A DNA stretch of 64,000 nt from Byssothecium circinans. Its lineage: Eukaryota > Ascomycota > Dothideomycetes > Pleosporales > Massarinaceae. A model generated the notes under the pieces. That model did no database searches and was not told the origin of the DNA. It saw only the letters and a program-made list of their open reading frames with translations. The stretch lies in NCBI GenBank assembly GCA_010015675.1, contig ML976982.1, positions 441,689 through 505,688 on the forward strand, written 5' to 3'. Below, in pieces: positions 58,390-64,000 of this stretch (the stretch's first letter is position 1; every line of letters starts with the position of its first letter). Made by a program: the position numbers and the translations under genes.

Positions 58390-58789
58390 GATCTACTGCT
58401 GCAGGAGGACTTTTTTGAGAGCAGGACGAAGCGGCTCGAACATACAATATGTGATGTCTCTCGATCGTGAGGATGCTGAAATGAGTCTCTGAGCGTGTGG
58501 GAGAAAGACTATATAGGGTCATGATGTCACATGACCAGAGTCTGTCTTCAAACAGAGGGAATGAGCAACACTTCGGAAAGGTCTCCTAAACCAGATACCG
58601 GGCCAGATGGTACCTCACCCCTCTCTTGGCTATGCATGGTAGTGCACACCGTTTGCCGTGCATCGGCAACCTTACCTAGGTACCATATGGTACTAGCCGT
58701 GGTAGGCAGTTGATATACACGCCGTCGTTCTATAAAATACTGAGGCCGTAAGGACCCGATGTCCGGCCGACTGGTGCACCGCTAGAGCA
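58390..58789. promoter_or_regulatory. Upstream region of the alpha-galactosidase gene
   Basis: Contains the promoter side of the minus-strand gene and ends at the LINE scrap. No gene was recognised. Confidence 0.4.
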
Positions 58790-59830
58790 GGGATAATACC
58801 ACGATGTAGAAATATGTTCGTAAGACACTTTCTGAGATCCTCCCTTGTGATATCCTTAAGTGCTTCGTCATTATGCAACGCGTGATGATCCCCTTGGCTC
58901 TTTCTCAGGCTCATCTGGAGAATATCGAACTGCCTATCTATGAGAGGTGGCATTGAGTCGTGATTGTTCCTTGACATACTCAGGGCACATACGATGGCTT
59001 GCTCGATGCGGTTGTCCACAGTTGGCGCACCAGAGCTCGGTCGCATGGCACTTCGAGTGCCCTCTAGCCGCGTATGTACCGCATTGTGCTACCTGGGTAC
59101 AGTGACGGGCGATGTGTTCAAATCTGAAGTATCCAAAGTCCTGCCTTGGGCGTGGAATCTTCGCATATATACCCACAACAACCACCCTCCAAAAGTGACT
59201 TGATAGATTTGGAGCCGTTCTGCTTCCCCCACCGTGTCTACCTTAACAACAACCGCTGCTTCCTCACGCGGCGGCACTAGCTAGCGCATGCTGTGGGCCT
59301 TTGCGTTGTTCTCTTCGCTAAAGATCTATGCCGCATCTTCGCGTATGCTGCTAGTGCGTGCGTCTGTTGCAACGCCTTTGGCAACCCAGTCTACCAAGAC
59401 TGGAAACCGCCAAGGCGCTTCCAGTTTTGCACCACGCAGGCATCGGGAGATCCGAGCCTCGTTGTTTTGGCATACGTGCTGCTCTTCCGCCTTTGTGACC
59501 TAGAAACGGACCAACCTCACATTCTTGTTGGTGTACCACACCTTACAGTCCTTCAGAAAGATGTTATTGATCTCTTCGACACTCCTCAACCCTGTCTCGA
59601 GCCATTGGCGGACCATTGTCTGTGTGCGAAGTTGATTTGCCAGTTCGCTGTCGAAAGATCTCAGGTCTAAGACGAGGGAGGCTCTCTGGTCCTGTGCGGG
59701 TCTCTCTGCGTGTCTCGCAGGGCACTGCGCAGTGGCAATGGTGGAGATTGCCCCGAAGACGGGGATCGAGAGGAAGAGTGCGTCGATTCATCGCTGGATG
59801 GCGTCAAGTCAAACCAAGCCCTTTTTCGTG
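58790..59830 (-). mobile_element. Tad1-like LINE fragment (ORF1 end and start of ORF2), degenerate
   Basis: Minus-strand pieces in changing frames give a Tad-type ORF1: RDLRSFDSELANQLRTQTM and LETGLRSVEEINNIF near 59570-59670. Zinc knuckles follow near 58960-59120 (FEHIARHCTQVAQC, GHSKC, WCANCGQPHRASHRMC). FDILQMSLRKSQGDHHALHN near 58880 resembles the start of the LINE endonuclease. The element stops at about 58790 with no reverse transcriptase, so both ends are lost. Stops and frameshifts abound. Confidence 0.8.
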
Positions 59831-59932
59831 CGCAGTGATCAAGTGCGAAGATTGAAAGTTCAGGTTCGAGGTTGATAAATGTCTGAAAAGAGAGATCATT
59901 CAGATTAAGATATGGACTAATCGGGGAGGTAT

Positions 59933-60962
59933 TTAGCTTTTTCTTTTGGTTAGGTTCTGAGCCGCATTCGCTGAACTGATAAGAGCGTTAGAGATACTCC
60001 ACCTGACACTTCCCTTTTCCAGCTCCAGTAAGCCCGCCATCGTGCTCCCTCCTGGGCTTGCCACAGTTTCCCGCACCGTCGTGGAATTCGCTCCAGCTAC
60101 CATCATCGAGGCTGTGCCTCTCATTGTATGTGCGGCCATGCGTTCCGCGTCAGGACGCCTAACTCCGAGAGAAACCGCTGCATCCACCAACGCTTCAAGA
60201 AATACGGAAAAGAAAGCGGGACAAGAGCCACAAAGAGCTGTGCAAGCATCAAAAATGCTGGAATCAATGCTGATAACCTCGCCAACGCTGGACAATATCG
60301 ACTCGACCATCTTGTTAGTCGACCGATCCATCCCCTTGGAGGTTATCACAGTTGTCGAATCACGCACAGCAGACGCCACGTTTGGCATCGCTCGTACAAT
60401 GGCGCATTCCGACAGACCGTCCATGCCGATTTTGAGATGCTCTTGATGCCAAACATTTTCGATATCGGGAATCGTAACGCCGGCCAATATGCTGATGAGG
60501 AGCTTCCCACGAAGCGCTGTCTTGATCGGTAGTTGTCCGATACACTCCTCCAGCTGGTGCGGCAAACAGGAGAGAAGGACAACATCTGATTCTTGGACAG
60601 CTCTTACGTTCTCTCCGTGCAATATGGTGGCCGGCGTTGAATAATGCGATATGTCTTTCTTCAGCCTCTCAGCAGATTTCACAGTGCGCACACAGGCGAA
60701 AAGCTTCGTTGGCAGCTGGAAGATGACATTGTGAGTCCATGACGGAGATCAATTGGGAGCTAGGGGACCCACAGAGCAATTTCCGTCCTTAGATCCTTCT
60801 AGAGCCTTGTCGAGGCTATCCAGGAGGCCACAGAGAATTGCCGTTCCCAAAGCGCCTGGAAAATGTCTGTTAGCGACATAGCAGTTCTAGTCCAAGAGAG
60901 TGAGACTAACCACAACCAAGTATGGTTAGAGTTTCCAACCGCCCGTTCATTACGGCTGGCAT
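59933..60962 (-). CDS. Pyrroline-5-carboxylate reductase
   Basis: Three exons on the minus strand, 60962-60911, 60855-60773 and 60715-59933, encode 305 residues. The Rossmann motif LTILGCGALGTAIL is rebuilt across the first intron. Later P5CR signatures are VVLLSCLPHQLEECI, GKLLISILAGVTIPDIE, AIVRAMPNVASAVRDSTTVI and the dimerisation domain with ALCGSCPAFFSVFLEALVDAAVSLGV. TVRETVASPGGSTMAGLLELE is the diagnostic C-terminal pattern. It catalyses the last step of proline synthesis with NAD(P)H in the cytosol. Downstream of the start the family is complete. It may be the housekeeping gene or an extra copy; an in-frame upstream stretch (LPKGTTFGTST) before the chosen ATG is left out. Confidence 0.9.
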
Positions 60963-62244
60963 AGTGGATGTGCCAAAGGTCGTTCCTTTGGGGAGGCTCT
61001 AGGTCAATATGTTATGTTGAGAAACCGACGAAAGCTATGGTGACGAATCCATACGATCAGGAAGCTCAATGAGCATGATTTTGAGTTCGCTCCAGCGGAC
61101 CTCTGCGGGATCCATTCACATGCCATTCACGTTGAGTTCTCTTCCTGTAATTCATCGAAGCGTTGCGTATGTTGACGAACGTGGACTGACAATTCGTTAT
61201 CACCTCCGATCCCTCCCCGTTCCATTTGATCCCGCGGAAGGGCAACGCGGGGCTCGGCCCGAAGAAAATTCTTTCAACAGCACCCACACTAGTGCCTTGT
61301 GGCACTGTCTCCGCAAACAGCCCTGCTAGTCCTAAAGAGTTCAGGCGCTACGCTAGTTTGTGAGGGTCCACTTGCAGGCATGGAGTTGTTCTGTGACATA
61401 TTCGCATGCTGGCAACCGTTGCATCCCAGAACCTATTGCGGCATTATAAAATGAGCAAGGGAACTTTATTATGACACTGCGCTGCAACCTCATGGTGCCA
61501 TGGGTAGTGTTCTCAAACTGGAGGTGCTCACCTCTCCTCTGGTCGAATGTCGGTGAAACTCTGCATAACATAAAAGATAGCGTGAACTATCTGCTGGTTG
61601 GACTCGTCTTGCAGTAGTAAGTCCGAGCCGTTCGTTCGCCAAGCCTTGCCTGGGAATCAGACTATTTCGTGTTGATCCACAATACTATTCTCCGCGGAAA
61701 CTGGAAATGTGATACTTATGCAGAGTCTACTAGGAAGTGCTTCCGGGTTCCGCTCGGACTGACGTCGGTCGTAACAAGGTTGAGGCTACATGCTTGTCTT
61801 ACGCTACCATGGTATGCTGTGATGACATCCCTACCAAAACACTCGGACCTTCTAACGTTATTCTCTTCTCTCTAAGATTGTTTGGTTCAGGATGGCGAAT
61901 TGGCATGCACCTAATTCACATAATGCGAGAATCGACTCCCCGACCGCCACTTTGCCCTCCTGGCACTTGCGGAGCCGATGCGTAATGAGTGGTCATGTGG
62001 GGCATTTCATGAGGCGGGGAAGCGATCAAAGTTGGATCCTTTCGTGCAGGAGAATGGGGTCAGGCAAGCATCCTTCGGAAGCCGAGCGCGTGGAAGTCCA
62101 ACTGTTCCTGAACCGCTCGCATGTGGTTAGCAAAAGACATACTCAGATTCTTGGCCCCTACACAAGTCGCTGTAGTACAGTGAAAATAGATTCTTGCTTC
62201 GTTCATTCATACTTTGCGCTCAAACTTCGCTAGCTACATGACAA
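60963..62244. other. 1.3 kb region without a recognised gene
   Basis: Short open frames only, with no family resemblance. 61370-61600 and 61640-62230 have ordinary composition and many stops. No RNA or repeat was recognised. Confidence 0.45.
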
Positions 62245-63353
62245 TTACCATAGTTCACCAGTGACCTTGTCTTCTGGATGCAACCAGTTCCACGGGCTCT
62301 CCATGTCTACCCAGCCCATAAACGGCCTGCTCAATTCATAGCCTGCAAACTTCTGGAGTCCGATCGGTAACTCCTTGATCACCTTCGGATCGTTCGAAAG
62401 ATACTGGTTCTCCTCCTGTCGCAAGTATCCCCTCGTTGTAAAGGTTGAATAAAGTAGACGTTCCTCATCTGCCGTTGTGTTGGCTGAGCCCCCATGGTAG
62501 CAGCCCGAAAGGACCATAAAGCCATCACCTGGCTCGAGCTCGGCATAGAGAGTGAAATCTTCGGTGGGAGGAGGCAGACTATAGTCCCACAAGTGACTTC
62601 CAGGAACGAATCTTGTCGCTCCATTTGCCTTGGTGCTCCTCTTACCAGCAACAAAGAATCCAATGCCGTTGTCACGGCCGAGATAATGCTCCTTTGTAGC
62701 TGGTCCATATGTGTGGTGGATCGGATCATCCCTATGCCGTCAGACTTTTCTGCACTTTCCATAGTCGGCGATCAACGTACCTGTGAAGCACCTGAGCGGC
62801 TGCCCCTGGGCCAATACTGAAAACCACCGTATTGTTGAGCTGGGGCTCGGAGACACTGTTCTCTTGCTTGAATCCAACCTGTCCGATCTCAATTGAACAT
62901 CATATGCTGAGGGCTTCGGCTTTGCACTTACCCAGTTGTTTTCAAGGACACTCGTCAAGAAGTACTTGCCCACCCTTTGCCAGACTGGATTGCCCACAAT
63001 GCTCAAGGCAAAAGCGTTGGACTTTCCCATCAAACCCATCACTTTTCTGGTCTGGGGCGGCCAAAAATCCCCTAGACTGTTATACAAGTCCACAGAATCT
63101 TTATCTTCTAACGTTCTGACAGAGGCTTACCTTCCCAAGGCTGTGCTGCGTCCAAATGGGGTCTGACATCCCTTTCAATCTTGTCCAGCTCCTCACGAGC
63201 AACCAAGTTACGGATGATGCACCCGCCAGACGTGCGCAGGCTTGCAATAGCGTCTTCTGCTAGTGTGTCTTCTGAAGTATACCCCAGAGCATTGATATCG
63301 GCAACTTCAGGAAGGGGAGATTCTGGAATTGTAGCAATGAGTTTTACAGCCAT
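62245..63353 (-). CDS. Phytanoyl-CoA dioxygenase (PhyH) family 2OG/Fe(II) oxygenase, FtmOx1/AsqJ-like
   Basis: Four exons on the minus strand, 63353-63131, 63071-62932, 62878-62781 and 62731-62245, encode 315 residues. Iron ligands are H153 and D155 in QVLHRDD, and H233 in SGCYHGGSANTT. The downstream STFTTRGYLRQEENQYL contains the 2-oxoglutarate-binding arginine. The N-terminal RTSGGCIIRNLV and GNPVWQRVGKYFLTSVLENNW fit the subgroup of fungal secondary-metabolism dioxygenases (endoperoxidase, epoxidase or multi-step desaturase). All ligands are kept, so the enzyme is probably active. It stands apart from other biosynthetic genes and near the window edge; a cluster may continue beyond 64000. 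Substrate unknown. Confidence 0.9.
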
Positions 63354-64000
63354 CTCGTTCTCGATTCTAACAATTTTTCCGCGTTGAAGAAATGATGAGA
63401 CGAAACGTAGGCAAAGAATCGAGACGTGCTGTGGTATAATGGGGTGGTTTCTGAACTGTTGTTCTTATTAGGATATGCATTTGACGAGTCCATAAGCACG
63501 GTATCCCATAGAGATGATGGCAATGTCCCTGTCTGCAGCTACAGGGATTATCGGGCCGCCTGGCGGCCCGGTTGATCGACTAGTGCCAGTGAATACAGTC
63601 TCCATCCGCTCGGGTGCTTAGCGCGTTTCCCAATTATTAATCAAGTCGGAGGCCACAGTCCTTCCGGCTTGGGTACCATGATACTGTAACTGTAGGGTGG
63701 TTCTCCCACGCTAAATCTCGATTTACAAGGGTCAAAACGCGGCCACTCATCCAACTCTCGGGCCTTCTTAGGGGGGATTAGGACCATCCGATTGGTCAAG
63801 TCACTTATCCACAAAACCACGCTAGATTCCCGGCTCGTCGGGTGGGCATTATTCCCCTGCTTCGGGAGCTTGTGGTGGTCGGAACAGGCGGGATAGGCGC
63901 TAGCTTTTAGCGAGCCTCGGCAAGCCTCGGTAGTAACTACACCACGTCCTAACCAGTTATGGGCATTGTGACAGTCTATCATCAGCATCGTGTTCGACGG
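63354..64000. other. Terminal region without a recognised gene
   Basis: A minus-strand open frame at 63641-63988 (115 codons) has no recognisable family. A perfect 9-base inverted repeat, CGGGCCGCC / GGCGGCCCG with a single-base spacer, lies at 63552-63570. Confidence 0.4.

Noticed and set aside
63641..63988. 115-codon minus-strand open frame at the window end
   Set aside because: No recognisable family or splice context; could be chance.

Overview
This window is nuclear DNA of a filamentous ascomycete (Pezizomycotina). Genes carry short GT-AG introns of about 44-80 bp (one of 337 bp). It encodes fungus-typical families (HET, NACHT, Zn2Cys6, PDR transporter, fungal class II DAHP synthase). 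It also holds an AT-rich transposon block that looks ravaged by RIP-type mutation, plus Copia, Gypsy and Tad-type retroelement remains. I cannot resolve the class from sequence alone; Eurotiomycetes or Dothideomycetes both fit.

Layout. 1-4059: 3' part of a Copia retrotransposon with in-frame stops and its 3' LTR. 4110-4940: wreck of a DUF7923/CCCH-type gene abutting that LTR. 5933-7265: secreted GH105 glycosidase. 7719-16749: a compact biosynthetic neighbourhood with a 2-oxoglutarate/Fe(II) oxygenase, an unrecognised 495-residue protein, a SAM methyltransferase, an adenylate-forming acyl-CoA ligase and a class II DAHP synthase. 18010-24908: nested TA-flanked inverted-repeat transposons arranged as a 6.7 kb imperfect palindrome, with one assembly gap. 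25177-36859: zinc-finger regulator, PDR ABC transporter and two MFS transporters. 38522-43210: frameshifted HET gene, folylpolyglutamate synthase-like gene, NACHT fragment and repeats. 44290-45222: TMEM97/EXPERA gene. 46865-55709: apparently conserved core genes (large C2H2/fungal_trans regulator, Mob3/phocein, CobW/ZNG1 GTPase). 56080-58389: secreted GH36 alpha-galactosidase. 58790-59830: LINE scrap. 59933-60962: pyrroline-5-carboxylate reductase. 62245-63353: PhyH-type oxygenase resembling secondary-metabolism enzymes.

The main candidate for something undescribed is the set from about 7.7 to 36.9 kb. A DAHP synthase, the entry enzyme of the shikimate pathway, sits divergently from an acyl-CoA ligase. 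It is accompanied by a methyltransferase, an oxygenase, an unfamiliar enzyme, a regulator and three transporters, yet no PKS, NRPS or terpene synthase is visible. This suggests a shikimate-fed aromatic metabolite pathway whose scaffold chemistry would rest on the ligase and the unrecognised protein. The transposon palindrome splits the biosynthetic half from the regulator/transporter half. Function is inferred from families and neighbourhood only.
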